NCBI GenBank assembly: GCA_022494885.1
Contig: JAGVSM010002403.1
Coordinates: 1 to 64,000, forward strand
Length of the DNA stretch: 64,000 bases
From: Micrasema longulum
Lineage: Eukaryota; Arthropoda; Insecta; Trichoptera; Brachycentridae
Direction: 5' to 3'
The notes under the pieces: generated by a model
The model's database searches: none
What the model was told of the DNA's origin: nothing
The model's input: the letters and a program-made list of their open reading frames with translations, nothing else
In this document: positions 31,940 through 45,514 of the stretch, piece by piece
Position numbering within the stretch: position 1 is the stretch's first letter
How the letters are laid out: every line of letters begins with the position of its first letter
Position numbers and translations under genes: made by a program

Positions 31940-34900
31940 TTTCGGTTATATTGCGTTTTTGAATCTGTGTCTTGGGTCTAAAAGGGGCAATGTCGGATTT
32001 AGTTTTTTTCTTGCCAACATTTTGTAGAGGGTTGATGTCAATTAAAAAATATACGTATTTACCAATTTTATATACACACACATATTATGTGGTAGTTTTT
32101 TTTTTATAATAGTTATGCACCTCAAACAGTTTAATACGTTGGCACTTTTGAGCCCAAGCCACAGAACTTATAATTGTTCATTGATATTAGAGAGAAACGT
32201 ATGGTATCATAACATGCTGGTCTCTTGTATTACTTATATAATTAATGATAGAGAACATCCAATACTATTAACGGTCCAATAAAGCTTAGTACGGCTTAAA
32301 TAAAGCTTACAGTGCTGTGGTAATAATAAAATATAACGAGAATCGAATCATTCGATATCTTCGCAACTTAACTTAAGCAACTTATCCTGAAAATAAATAC
32401 GTAATCTTGACTAACCCGAAACCTACAGGCATACTCGTAAATCATTCGCTCAGTAGTGTCAACTACGTGGTTTAAAAATTAATACGACCTATATTGAATG
32501 ATTTTAAATTATACAAAGTATGCAGTCAAAGCACGGAGTTTTACGTAATACACTTAGTAATTGTTGAAATAAGTAAATATTAAATATTTGGCTATAGATC
32601 ATGATAAAAGTGTCAGAACTAAGACTGTCCCAGGGGTACGTGGGCCGATACATGAATGTCTCCAAATAATAATGTGTTATTACCGTTGATTTAGAACTAA
32701 AAATGATACTGGCGCCGATCCAGGACAGACTATTTCTCTCCGTTTGCAACCGAATTAGACTAAACAATCATTACAATTATTATTATTTAGCCAAGGGTAT
32801 GGTAAAATCTGGTTGTATTTGGAAACAATATCTCACCATCGATCATTACTACTGATACATCATGTTGTCGGTTCTTTTGTATGGATAGTAAAATGAATAA
32901 ATCATATTCTTGAGCTTACCGTCTAGGTGAAAATTCAAGTTTTTCTGGAACTTACCTGAAAAATAGAAAAACAATCATGAGCAAATCATACGTAACAATT
33001 GACTTACACATTCATTTGAGTATTGTTATATATTACTGTATAATTTATTGGCAATGGGTTTTCAGTGTAAATAATATACACGCTTAATCAAATAAAATTC
33101 CATAAAATAATTTATTAAGAAGGATTAGGCATTGATTCTCTTTAAATGTGATTTTTTGGGCGGCTTTTTTGATCAAAACGCTAACGCGTTTGTCAACAGT
33201 CCAATCAGAGATTGGATGATAGAAATTTAATTCAGTAACGGAATAACGTGGCGAAAAAAGCTTGTCCACGGCCAATGATATCGACAACCGCAATCCATTA
33301 ATTTACCACCACAAATTATTATTTAATTTATTATAATTATTGATCATAAACTGTTCGATCTCTCATAAATTAGATTTAATCAAATCATCAATTTTATCAC
33401 ATAAACACGACTTCTTTTCAATAAGTTTGAAATTTATATAATGTATTTTCCCATATTTTTTATAATAAGAAAACACACGCCTATTTTACGTTTGGCCCAC
33501 AGAGATTGGCAATTTGAAAAACCAATGATGAGCTGGATAGGTGGATTACCATATTAATTTGTTTCACATTTTGACACATTGCATTAATCTGTCAACCAAT
33601 TTCAGACCGAACAAGCTCTATATTTGAACTAACAGAATTTGAAATGAAGCATATGTGGACGAAAGCTCTCATAAATAAATAAAACACTGGATCACCATTT
33701 TTTGACTGTTTCTAATTTACTTTAACAATTTGTGGAAATATTTTGTTTAAAGTATTTTTTCAGCAAATAAAAATATTAATAATAAAATATTAGCTTTTAT
33801 TTTAAGATTGCAGAATATAATTATTGGCAATTTGCCAAGTTATGCAATTGCTCGTGATAACATTAATAAGCCCTGTCGCAAATTTGTCGGAAGGGAATCA
33901 ACGAACGAGATTATAACACAAAAATTAGCATTATAAAAATATAATTTAGATTGAGAGATAAATCCAGGGAAAACAAATTAGCATCAGTAAACATTTTCCC
34001 ATTCGGCCTTGGCAGATTTATGCTACATTTGAAATACGCCTCGCCATGAAAAAATAATCTTACTATGAACTACATAATTAAGACTATTTTTAGATCTATT
34101 TGTCACAGAGACACTAGTGAGAGATGAACGTCTCTAGAACGAGACAAAACTGAAACAGAGGGGGAAAATACTAACAATTTTACTTGGTGAATGTAAATCT
34201 AATAAAATCGTGAGAAATTAATTCAATTAAGTGATAGCGAAATGGAACTGATATCTGGCACATGCGAAATTCGCTTGCAAAAGTTGAATCATGTCTCAAC
34301 GTTTATTTTAATAAATAATTACTTACATTAGAGTAAATAAAACTTTTTTTTTTTTTAATTCTTATACTCCTAAAATTAAGAATAGGTTATGTCGTAATAA
34401 TTCGTACAAATGGACTCTTTCAACACGACCATTGTCACAGATCAGAAATAATATTTTCGCAAAAACAACACTAAGCTAAGCAGTTGGCGCCCTGACGAGG
34501 GATAGAAAAGGTCGGAAAATACAGGAATGTGTTTAGCCAAGCTGATAGCTGATCGGCTGACAGCACAACATGGAGGGCATAACATAAAATGTATTTCTAG
34601 TTCAATCTGTATATTGCCCTTGTTTAGATTAATGCTAAGCGAGTTGCGTATCTTGGTAATGTTTTATGGTATATATATATTTTCTTAACGGCTTTTTATT
34701 AAAAAAATGGTGAACGAAAATAACTATACGAAAAAGGAGTATTTTTTAATAATAACTTTAAATTTCAATAAAATCTTGAAAATAGAATTTCAAAGTATAA
34801 TATAAAGGTCTACTACAATACAGCATAAATTTATTTATTTATACAAAGGTACGTACATATTACAAAAAAATATATATAAATTTAATGTAAAAACGTGATA

Positions 34901-37900
34901 AATCCACGATAGTACCATGAAAAATATCTCTAAACTAAACTTTCAATCATGCATTTTGCATTGTATTTCATTACCTAAATTAAATATATGTAGCCTAGGG
35001 AACGTTACTAATTTAGTGTGAATTTTGTTTTAAACGTAATTAAGGTATTACGAGTATTAATCAAAATATTTTTAATCCATATTTTTATATTACAAATAAC
35101 GTTGGTATTTACGTAACCGTTGAATAAGAGCATGTTTATTTTATGGAGATTTTAATCGGATCATGCTCACTATGGTAACATTTCGAAATCTGATAAGTTC
35201 TAAGTTAACAAGTAACATAAGAACACAAAACCTCAGACATCACACTAAATATATTCATTGTATTCATTGTAATGCATCGTAAAAAATATTCGTAAGTTTC
35301 AACTTAAATTCATAATTATAATTCAATTTATTATGTGAGTTAACGAAATATATATTATTTTTTTAAATAAAAACCTTTATTAGCATAAAAAAACAATACA
35401 TTCAGTAAAAAAAAATAGAACACTTCAGGTTGAACTTGCCAAAAAAGAGTCTAATATAGCACATATATTTATGTATGTATTGGTATTCTACAAGAAAACA
35501 CAATTTTTATGAATTTAACATATTCAAATTGATTATTGTAACCGTCTAAATGTATTACTGTAAATGTTTCCGATGTTCATTTTAATAAATCGCGTTCGGA
35601 GGTAAACGAATGAAATAATTTTAATTGGATAGCAGAATATTCCCGAGTTCAAAATATCAGCAAAGCTTGATCGGCATTGTAGTTCAGTAGATTTTGAATC
35701 CAATTTTGGCCGATAGTCTGCTCTCGGCAACAGTAGTGGTCATTGCACCAGCCGAAGTCAGCTATAGACGGAACCAGCGAATTACCTAATACACTTGTAC
35801 TGGGTACTGTGGAGCTTTCAATCATTCGAGCATTGTACCACATTGTCCCAAAATGGTATAATATTAGATTAAAATAATAAATTCAGCATTACTTTTTCTC
35901 TGAAAAAACCCATTGCGATTAGGAGCAAATTAAGCGTTAGTTAACAGTGTTAAAACTACTATTTCTGATTTTATTTTTTTTTTCTGTGAAGTATCCGAGT
36001 CGAAGCCGTGAATATTATATTGAATTTTTCATCAAATACATTGAATTAAATGTATGCTAGTTTGTATCAAACCGAAATCTTTAGTTTGTTATGCATATTT
36101 TAAAAATTTAATAAATACAGTGGAGAGCAAGCAAATAGAGATGCTTGCATACAATTTTCAATCCTTTCAACAGTGTCACAAATAAGGCAATATACGATTA
36201 CAATTTTTTTAGAAGTTTACCCCAGAAGCATGAAGCGATTAGTAGTTTTACCTATATTTGAAAATATACAAATACATAGAAAATGGAAAGGGTATGTCAT
36301 AACCCACGTTTGGTTGTACAGCTGGAAAAAAGCAGGTAGTTAGCGAGCAAATTAATAGGGACACTTTTCGGTAGGTACTTATATTTTCGCTACGTAATGA
36401 GGTAAAATAAGAATTTAGGAAAAAAGTCATTTAAATTAATTATTTAAGAATACAAAAAACATCCGACTGAAACAACAGAATCAATGCCCGGAAGATGTGT
36501 GTCAGTTTTAAAGGTAAAAGGGCATCCTACTTAATATTGATGAAGAAATTGGAATAGGCTTTTTTTTTTAGTTTTTAAGGAAAAAGTATTAAAGCTTCCC
36601 TATTTAAATGGTCCTCTTAAAAATGGTCATTATTAAAAAGTACTCTAAAACTATTATTTAAATAAAAATATTGTAAACTTCACGTTTTTTGTTTATGTAA
36701 TATCCAGAGTTGCATTACTGAAAAATATCAAAAAGATAATTTTGTACTTTTTATATAGGCATCCATATTCGCGTGCCCGCCACTGTAAGTATATTGTTAA
36801 ATTACCTCAAAATTAATTAATTTTGATGAATATTTTTGTTAATTAATTTTATTTTTGTTGTTCTAATGTGCAAATATTGTCATTAACTTTTCGGTATCAA
36901 TAGTACGTTTTAAAGACGAATACTCGAAGTAGAAGATCTGGAAAGAGAAAACGTAATTTTCTGGCTATTAAAATAACAATTTGGTGCAAAATTGAAATGA
37001 TACATACATCAACACGGCTCAATGTTACCCGCGGATTACCTTACATCACTCTCCTGGCAAATGTGTTGCGACACACGCATCGCGCATACTACTGCAGCTG
37101 AACACGACTATCTACGTACACATTCAGATATATCGCGAGATGAATGAAACGGAACGGATGCCATCGAACCATCGGCCATTGGTATACCACCACCTGTCGG
37201 ACTGACAAACAAAAAATACATTTAATACTTAAAATACTGCACAATATTTTAATTTACTCAAATCGTTCAATGTTTTTATTTCGTAAACCTTTTGGGTTTA
37301 ACCACATGGGACACATATTAAATTTATTTTCTCGCAAACCTAAAAATATATGAATTTTTTTAACATAAAAACATATTGCATTTGCAAAAGCTGACGGGAA
37401 GACTGCTCTACCAATATATTGTGACATTAGATTATTATTTATACGAAACATTAGAAAATGAATACCTCAATTCTGGTGATATATTTATGTACCCATTTGT
37501 TCTAGGTGTCTTACAAAGGGTTAAAGGAACCGATATCGGTTTTTTGTGCTTTGCAGTTTTAAAAGGTAATCTATTTTAATAATAATGCAATTCATAAACT
37601 TGTTGTTTTTATTAAAAACTATATACGTAAGTATTTGTTTAGTAAAAAAATGTCTAAAAATAAAAGTTGGAGACACCTATTTTTCAATAAACTTGTACTT
37701 TCAATTCAAATTTTTAATTTGCTTATACCTATGTCAAAATATAATTAATTAAGTCCATTGCAGTTGAAGTGAACCAGCTGACAAACTGTTCGAACTTTTG
37801 AATTCAAAGTTTTAACTCTAAGAGCATTTTGGGTATTTATTTTTTACTACTGTTTTTTTGTTTTATTTTTTAATCTTGAAATGGGGCACTCAATATTCTT

Positions 37901-39055
37901 ATGTGGGCTCTCATAATAAGAATGTAGATATATTTAATGTATAAGTTGTTTAACATATATTTCTTAGCGTTCGGTTTGGGTTGTGTTTTTTCCTTCATAA
38001 ATGTTTATTTCCCACATCATAATATTTTTTATTGCCTTATTTAAAATTGAATTTTGTGACTTCGCCTTTTTTCTAAATGGGAGTCTAATTTTTTACCTTT
38101 CTCTGGTATTAAAACCATGTTCAAGTTGGCTCTGATCATTTTTTTTTTCAATTTTGTGTTTTTGAAGAACATTTTTAATTAACTTGGATGTTTTCCACAT
38201 AAAGAACCAGAAAAAAAGTATTTTGGATTGTACTAATTACAGTAATGTAATATAAGTAATGAGTTTACTTCACCTTTACGGTTAGTTTTCACCCGCAATG
38301 GGCCCCCAATTTATCTTCCCACTTGCCTAAACCAATTTTATTTGCTAAACTTTTTTATAATAAAATTGATAAACCTTAAAGCAGTTGCATGGGCGGTGAA
38401 ATTTTCAGATGACCTCTCTTAAGAACATTAAAAGTTTTCACGTTTGCCCTACTAAACAAAGCCACAAATTATACAACAGTTACAATTTTAAGATTTTCTT
38501 TATAATCCCTTTTTAAGTTCTAAAGGATATAAGACAAAGTGGAATATTTCGCGTGGCCAAAAGTTTGCTACCCCTGTCAGAATTGCATCTAGAGTCAACG
38601 CACCTAAAAGTCTCAACCGACCGACGCCGACGCCGTCGATTGCGCCACGACGCCTCGCTGAAGCGACGTCGGTCACGCCACAGTAATAACGGAGCGAAAA
38701 CTCATAATTATACAGTAAGCTTAAGGCAATTTACTTAGCAACACTGTTGGAACAACTCAATTATATGGCGAAACAAAAAATCTAAATGGAATCAATTGTA
38801 AACCAGGCATTGATGGAAAAAATATATATAAATACTGAATACTCAGTTTGCGTATTACATATTTTAAGAAAACATGAGATTTTAAATTTGTTGAAATATC
38901 TTAGACCGATAGATGATTAATATTATAATTGTATGCATGAAAATAACATCAAAAGGGAAAGAATAATATAAACATTTGACTTTATGTTAATACAAATATT
39001 ATTTTTAACTAGTTTTTAATGTCCAGCATCTGACTAAGATCTAGGGATTTTTATA
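31940..39055. other. Long stretch without recognised features
   Basis: About 7 kb of AT-rich DNA with only short frames. Points noted: TTGGCGCCCTGACGAGGGA at about 34484 resembles an LTR-element primer-binding site but has no LTR beside it; 37020-37215 is more balanced in composition; GACGCCGACGCCGTCG at about 38622 is a small GC-rich patch. I could not support a gene. Confidence 0.45.
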
Positions 39056-39059
39056 TTTA

Positions 39060-39205
39060 GCGAGGCCCAATCACTGGTAAATTACAGCACGGAACACCCA
39101 GGCTCGATAAAAATGTCATTTTGTCATTGTGACTTCACTAGGAACTGAATCTTGAATCCCTCGTACGTAAGACAAGCGTCTTAGCCAAATACCAAGCTGA
39201 ATGCT
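39060..39205 (-). mobile_element. tRNA-derived SINE-3, diverged copy
   Basis: In reverse complement, GGCTAAGACGCTTGTC and GATTCAGTTCCTAGTG replace the A/B-box region, followed by GTGCTGTAATTTACCAGTG, which matches the body of the copy at 60735-60865 (GTGCTGCAATTTACCACTG). The promoter boxes are decayed. Confidence 0.55.
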
Positions 39206-39209
39206 ATTT

Positions 39210-41765
39210 AGGATTTTACGCTATCGGAGCTCGTGTTTTTTAAGGATTTATTGCTAATTATTAAGATTAAAGTAAAATACTAGTGATATATTAATTTCTA
39301 GAATTCCACTCGTCCATATGATTTATGGCTGAAAGCTATAATCTAGCTTATATATGTAAATGTTATCCCCATAAAATTATTTAATACTTAAACCGTTCAT
39401 GCGCTATATAGTTGCAAGACGTGTTGTAATCTAGCTCCTATTAGTCGTTAAACCCGTTCATAGTATGAAATGAGGAACTAAAATCCAAATCTTCTATGCT
39501 CTGAAGCTGCCAGACGAGTTGGGACATTTATTGTACAGTGCCCTTGAGATGGTTTTCACAAAATGGCGGTATATAAATAAATATATATTACAGAATTCCT
39601 GTTGAAGTTTTTGTCGAAAATGAAACAATTCAGACACTATCACCGAAATACATTTTTTAAAAACATGAACCCGCTATCTTGGCTGTGACCTAGAGTCCTA
39701 GAAGAAGAGTGGGAAATAAGAAGATTAATTAATCCCCGCGGCAGTCGGTATGCCAACAAAATGAAGACTTGACATCGATCATTGAGATATTTTTACATGG
39801 GCCATAAAACTAATGATTTAATTAATCCAGATTGTAAAGCCGGGGCGACTTAAACACCAGGAATAAGAAACGAATTCTTAAGTCCCGGAACCAAATCACG
39901 CTATATATTTTCATCTAATTGGACAAGCAAAAATATTTTTTAAGTTTTGTATTGGCGTATTTGAAAGTGTATTGAATTTTAATATACTATAAACCTTTCG
40001 CATAAAGACATAAACAACTGTGTTCATTCGCACAATGAAAATATAGTAATTTATTAACCGTATTACTTTTTATGTATTGTTCACTGGAAAACAACGTCGG
40101 CTTAAACATAGCAGACGACATTATAATAATCCGCAAATAATTATTTAAGTGTAGCACTTAAAAAATATACAGTAATTATTTATTTAATATATATACGGCC
40201 TAAGCCAATTACAACAGTTATATGAAGAAACATATTTATTTATGTACAAGAAACTGAACAAGAAGTACGTAAAGTATGTAAAAACAATATTTTTAAATAC
40301 AGCTTCTATACATAGTGTTTTAATACTCTGTTCTGATGTTTTAAATATGGTTTGTTTTACATCGAATAGTATTCATTGATATCATGTATTACCACTAAAA
40401 TGATTTTTTTCTAAGTACCATCGCAAATCAGTTTTTTTTTAACCTCCTAGGAGTATAATATGTTATATTATTATGTAAGAAAAACTTTAAGTATGTTATT
40501 TATTCTAAAAATATATTAAAATACACATGTATAATAATTCCAATAAGTTTTAATGGAAAAAACTATTTTTGGAACAATGTCATAATCTTACAACTATACA
40601 TAATACAATGCAAAATGCAAAATACAAAACAAACACTATGAATTTTTACAGTAATAATAACCAGTTTTGCATCCACAGTAATAGCACAAAGATTAACGAT
40701 ATTTATTTTCGTCATTGATCAAGCGAAGTGTGTATTTAAAATTACCTACCTTATTTTTTTCCCAAATCAAAAAAAAGATTTAAGCTTTTATATATGATAT
40801 TAAGTTCTAAGCAAAATGTTCATTTATATCGTCAACGTAATTTGTTGAATTCATAAATCCACAAGTAATCCATTACTTATGCGTGTAAAACTTGTATTTA
40901 AAAAAACAAATACCGAAAAAAACTTCGCTACAATTCGATCTGTAGTAAAAACTGTTATGTCTATCCCCAGAAAAAAATAGTTTGAAAAGAAAGTTTGGGA
41001 TTTACGAGTTTTATAAGTTGGGCCGACGACATTCTAAAATCAATTACAAACTTACTGACACAAGTTGAACGTTTAAATTTCACAATAATAAAGTTTCCCG
41101 AAAACATTGTAATAGCTTTCCTGATCACTTTCACGTGTCGATGTCACAAACAATCTGCTTCGAACGTCTCATTCAGTAGGTGAAATTTTTTTCCAAAAAG
41201 CGTTTCGTGATTCAGTTATTTAAAGTGACAGGTCTCTCTCTCACTCTGCAAGATGGAAATGTCAAGCCGATAAAAATATTGCTTTCCACGAGAACATTAT
41301 ATATTCTATATAAAGAAACTTAACGTTTTTTCAACTGAGAAATGTTTTCTTATTTCCGGAGAAAAAACAGCATACATTTTAGAGGATGTTTGAATACATA
41401 ATGATACACGCGCGTACCGATTGATGAAAATAATCATATAATTATTCCTAACTGGTTATCGAACTAATTTTTAAATTATGTAAACGTGGCAGATTTTGAG
41501 AAACATCTTGTTTTCAGTTAGTTTCATATTTTTTCGGGTTAATTGGATTAATTACGTTTTTTTATTGTTATTATTATGTTAACTTTGTTAAATAGCTAAT
41601 CTTAGGCATGTTTCACATTTTGTAAAATGTTTCCCTCGTCACGGGACACCCCAGTGAGGGAACATTATTCTGTATAAAAAAATAATACAAACAATGTAAA
41701 AGTATAAATAAATAATTTTACAACGCGTATTTTATTTTGCGTAAAATCAATAAATTCATATTTAA
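39210..41765. other. No recognised feature
   Basis: AT-rich DNA with simple sequence; no shared repeat seen. Confidence 0.4.
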
Positions 41766-41769
41766 AATT

Positions 41770-42055
41770 AACAATAAACATATAACAACAGAGATGGAGA
41801 ACATTTCAGAGAAGGAAATATGGAAGCCTAGGCATTTACAAGGCTTATAACTTATCATTGACTGGTAGTCACGTTACACACAGTGTAAAATTCACCATTT
41901 TACATATGTGTGAATATCCACATTTCTTCAATCTTTATATCTGTTGATTTTTGTGAAGTTCTCTTAGAAAGAAATCTTAATGACTCCCGAGGCCTAGGGG
42001 GGTAAAATCCAGATTTTTTTTGCAAAAATTTAAACAAACTCAGAATTCAGAATTA
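41770..42055 (+). repeat. Family P copy, diverged
   Basis: ATATAACAACAGAGATGGAG, GCCTAGGCATTTACAAGGC and TATCTGTTGATTTTTGTGAAG match the first half, then it jumps to the outer end (TTAATGACTCCCGAGG, AAACAAACTCAGAATTC). An internal deletion has removed the GGCAACGCCTGAAAA part. Confidence 0.7.
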
Positions 42056-42087
42056 ATTTATTTTATAGCCATAAGTACGCGAATAAA

Positions 42088-42262
42088 TCTAGTTGCAGTC
42101 CCGTCGCAAGTGTCACGGATCAAAGATCCGAGGTTCGCACCCCGTTCTACCACAACCTAATTCCCATTTTCAAATGGTGATTTATTTATGACTTATTGAA
42201 AATAGCCCCAAAAACTTAAATATTTTGGTAAATCAAAAGAACGCGAATATTTTTTTTTATAC
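42088..42262 (+). mobile_element. SINE-1 copy
   Basis: GTTGCAGTCCCGTCGCAAGT (decayed A box), CCGAGGTTCGCACCCCG (B box region, 42130) and the body CCCATTTTCAAATGGTG to AATCAAAAGAACGCGAATAT. Ends in a T run. Confidence 0.8.
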
Positions 42263-43009
42263 AAAAAAAACATTTAGGTTTCCAAACAACAATATTACTT
42301 TCCATGTGATTTGTAATGAAATTGTATTATCGCTATTGTCGAGAACTAGTTTATGCATATTTATAATAGTTGACTGATTTACCTATTTTATTGCGTAAAT
42401 ATCACACATTATACATACATTATTCCGTAATGGCGAGACAAAACAAAACAAGCCATTGCGTTGCTAAAAATCAGTGTTAACACATGGAGTTTAGTTTATA
42501 ATCAAACCGAAAATGTTTTCAATGTTACGTCAAACAGAATAGCCGCGAGTGTAAACAGCTCCTAAATAAACCATGACTAAGGTATCGCAACACGGTTTCA
42601 CTTGCATTCACCGCACGGAAAAATGTGCGCCGTGCCGTGGTACTAAATCAAAATAATCCCAAATCTATTTTTATAGGAGAGACGCCCACACGACAAGTGG
42701 TCCTCTGCACCGGCACACTCCTATACGATATACTCCCATATTAATAGCTGGCAAGTTATAAAGTCAACGTATAGAACACATGTCATTTAGTCATTTTCAA
42801 AAAACTATTTAAGATTCCAAAACAAAAGTGGTAAAACTACATTATATTCAATAATGTATTGTGTATTTTAAGTGTTCAAAACAAAAGCAATCAACATTTT
42901 TTCCTGGATATTTTAGTATACTAAATTAACGATATGGCCTGGAATACTCTCCTAACAGAAGTGCGAAACTGTGAAGTTTAGAATAAAGGTTAAAACCCAC
43001 CAGTGGCCT
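42263..43009. other. No recognised feature
   Basis: 42520-42760 is of balanced composition with GTGCGCCGTGCCGTGG at about 42627; nothing recognisable. Confidence 0.35.
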
Positions 43010-43160
43010 TATTCTGCAACTAATTCGATTCGTAAATCCATTCGTATCGTATGAAAGAGAACGAGAGCGAAACACGATTTTAATTGAGTTAGAGCGAGAT
43101 GGATATATGGCGAACGAACGAGCTTACAAAACGAAAGTGTGACAGAATAAGCCTGCAGTT
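43010..43160 (+). repeat. Repeat M6, copy 1
   Basis: CCTTATTCTGCAACTAATTC begins a unit that ends near GACAGAATAAGCCTGCAG, so the outer words TTATTCTG and CAGAATAAG are inverted. The middle (AAATCCATTCGTATCGTATG, GGATATATGGCGAACGAACG) matches 58665-58785 in reverse complement. A small MITE or SINE is likely. Confidence 0.65.
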
Positions 43161-43234
43161 CTCTAAATCATTAGGGAAAAAAATCCTTAGCGTGCAATAA
43201 TTTTTGCATTAAGATTTCTTTTTTTTATTAATTA

Positions 43235-43316
43235 ATTTGTATTTACGTGCGATTATATTTTCGCAGGCGGGCTTATTGCCAAATAGCAATTTATTTATCC
43301 AACCAACAAACCAAAA
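43235..43316 (-). repeat. CR1-type LINE tail, outer part of a nest
   Basis: CAGGCGGGCTTATTGCCAAA and CAACCAACAAACCAAAAG form the CR1 3' landmark. The element is then interrupted by an RTE LINE and probably resumes at 43895. Confidence 0.65.
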
Positions 43317-43326
43317 GCTGTTTTTT

Positions 43327-43815
43327 TTTACTACTCCTACCATCACGCTATTTCCCCATAGGGGTAGGCAAAGAGGATGGACCGCCACACACGTCTATCT
43401 TGACAGACATTCCTAGCTTCTATCACATTCATACATGCCCCTCGGTTGTGTCTGCTTTTGACAAGACCAGACTTTAGATTTTGGTTTATCTGATATTTTT
43501 TTATTTTTTTTCAAGAGAAATACTCGAGTTTTTATTATTCACTTAAATATTTAAATTTTCAGACCATTTTCTAAAAGTCGTAAATAACGTGTGCTGGAAA
43601 AATGGAAATCGAGTTGTGGCAGAGTGGGATTTGAGCCTCGGACCTTTGGTCCGTGGGTCCACAATACTACCACGAGACCACAACACGGTTCGTGCAACGT
43701 TTCTCTTGGTCGTTCTCGTCCTACGTTGCCGTTCATTATCGCCATATATCTGTTTTACCATTCTTTCGTCAACCATTCGTTCTAAATGCAAAAACCATCT
43801 CAGTGATAAAAGTTT
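43327..43815 (-). mobile_element. RTE-type LINE subfamily b, split by a SINE
   Basis: Minus-strand 5' part at 43690-43815 reads HLERMVDERMVKQIYGDNE then, in an adjacent frame, GNVGRERPRETLHE. The 3' part at 43327-43492 continues DQINQNLKSGLVKSRHNRGA and CMNVIEARNVC, then the UTR with GGGGAAATAGCGTGATGG. The two parts would join in the middle of the conserved RPRETLHDQI block. The closest relative is 58255-58560. Confidence 0.75.
43493..43689 (-). mobile_element. SINE-1 copy inside the RTE LINE
   Basis: On the minus strand the tRNA-like head has a perfect 7-bp acceptor stem (GTTGTGG with CCACAAC), A box TCTCGTGGTAGT and B box GGCTCAAATCCC. The body GATTTCCATTTTTCCAGCAC and a T/A-rich tail follow. 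It separates the two LINE halves at the HDQI codons. No clear target duplication was found. Confidence 0.8.
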
Positions 43816-43894
43816 AAACGAAATAAATTAGATGCCTACTGTAATAGAACTAGCAATATTTGTCGATAAATATCGATACTAGTCTTCACAGGGG

Positions 43895-44150
43895 AAAATT
43901 AAATAAAGGTTCAGGAAGAGAGGAGAGATTTCTTCAGACGCGATTTAAACCAAGTTTCCGTAGAAACATAAGTTGAGGGGAGATAACATGACAGTGGAGT
44001 CGCATGGACAATAATAAATATATATTATGAGCTTGCAAAGAATTGAGAATTATGGATGAGATTCAAGGGGCGCTTTAAGAATGTGAACGAAGAGGTTAGC
44101 CATGATCTGATGAGCGCACTTAAGATGTTTAATTAGTTGCCAAAGGAGAT
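43895..44150 (-). repeat. CR1-type LINE RT tail, inner continuation
   Basis: The minus strand gives WFKSRLKKSLLSS at about 43915-43955 and VHATPL at about 44000, the same tail as at 14919-15040 (FKSRPKKHLIS; VHAAPLW). Together with 43235-43316 it frames the RTE/SINE insertion, although the CR1 region between is partly lost. Confidence 0.6.
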
Positions 44151-44520
44151 TAGGGATGCTGGGCCGCGATTATGAACGGCTAACTTCATCGGTATATACC
44201 GAAGCGGTATAAACTAATATCGATATAATGTACGTAGATGTGTATATTTGTATGAAAATTCAAAGTATCTTCGTTGGTGACCGGTAATTGAACGTGTTAA
44301 GAAGAAAAAAATTGTAAACGTGTTCTATTTTTCATACGGAAAACTCGATAATAATTAATATATTGATTTTACTTTAATTTCTTGGTGGAACTGCATTTTA
44401 TATTTTTATAAATGTTATTACCTTATACCTAAATTTAAATTATTTTATTTCCATAATTATATAAAATCATGATTTACAACCCCCGCTTGCACTTGTATAC
44501 AACATAGAAATTTGTTTGGT
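44151..44520. other. No recognised feature
   Basis: AT-rich; GGTATATACCGAAGCGGTAT at about 44190 is a small imperfect palindrome. Confidence 0.35.
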
Positions 44521-44526
44521 CTCCCG

Positions 44527-44567
44527 CCAGTCTGACGATGTCGGTCACGACGAAACCCGGTCACTGG
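44527..44567 (+). ncRNA. Hammerhead ribozyme, best-preserved copy (subfamily C)
   Basis: Stem I CCAGU (44527-44531) pairs perfectly with ACUGG (44563-44567). Core CUGACGA (44532-44538) is fully consensus, followed by one extra U, stem II GUCG-GUCA-CGAC (44540-44551), GAA at 44552-44554, stem III ACCCGGU closed by A15.1-U16.1, and the cleavage triplet GUC with C at 44562. All invariant core residues are present. The one departure is the extra U between A9 and stem II, also seen in subfamilies A and B as an A. It is a type I hammerhead with minimal stem III, the form found in Penelope-like and related retroelements. No such ORF is nearby. Confidence 0.8.
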
Positions 44568-44569
44568 TA

Positions 44570-45514
44570 AAAATTTATGAATAAAAGTGGAATAAAACTA
44601 GGTACGTATTGTTATTATTATAATTTAAATTTGTTGATAAATTTTAACTTTTCATCATAATCGAGGCCCTGGGGTCTGTCGCATCGTTTCATAGAATGGC
44701 GATGGATTTTGTTAAAAACAAACATCCATTAGGGTAGATATATTGTCATCGGAAAGCGTCTGGATTTAAAAAAAATATTTGTTTTTGAAATTATTTTTGA
44801 GTATATTGTTTAGGTAGTTGTCTATTTTTTTTTTGTACAACTATCTAAAAGAAATACATTACAAGCGTTGAAGTTTTCCACGAAGGTATAGTGAAGCGTT
44901 AGGACTATAGAACGCAGTGAACAGAAGTGTGAGTGTGAAAAAAAATCTTAATAAGTTTTACATCACATTCAATAAAAATCTAGTTTCAATCAATTATTCC
45001 ATTTCGCGAAAACGGCGCTATATACCTAATAATATTTGTTGTAAAGGATACAATAAAATAATCATACTGATTGTCCACGTTGATTTGTCGACAAAATACG
45101 GATATGGTATAGAAAAAATAATAAAACTAATAATACACTGAATTGAGTGATGTATTCGTCAAACAACACAGCAAAATGACGCATTTAAAATGCATTCCTA
45201 CAAAAATAAAGAAAAACATGTTCCCACCTACGCTATATGCTATAAACGTGATCCACAGCAACAAACTATGGCTAAGATAGATTGAGTCAAAATCTTACGA
45301 TATTATATAACTGTGCGCTGGAACGAAGCTGTTATGGGCGTAGGAAGTGACGAACGACAATATATTTCAATTAAATTAATAATTAATAATAAAAACAACA
45401 TTTTATTACGTAAGAGCTACAAATATAAATTATAACAAATTGAGTGAAAAGATTACAACTACCTTGCGTGCAATTTATCGCCAATATAACGAATACAGAA
45501 TATGACAATGCCCT
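44570..45514. other. No recognised feature
   Basis: AT-rich; one open plus-strand frame of 74 codons at 44917-45141 with lysine/asparagine-rich composition, typical of AT-biased noise. Confidence 0.4.

Noticed and set aside
34484..34503. Primer-binding-site-like TTGGCGCCCTGACGAGGGA (also TGGCGCCCG near 3519)
   Set aside because: Resembles a lysine-tRNA primer site, but no LTR end, no gag/pol and no paired repeat is seen at either place.
44110..44125. CTGATGAGCGC as a hammerhead core
   Set aside because: No GAA box or closing stems downstream; it lies in a CR1 remnant.
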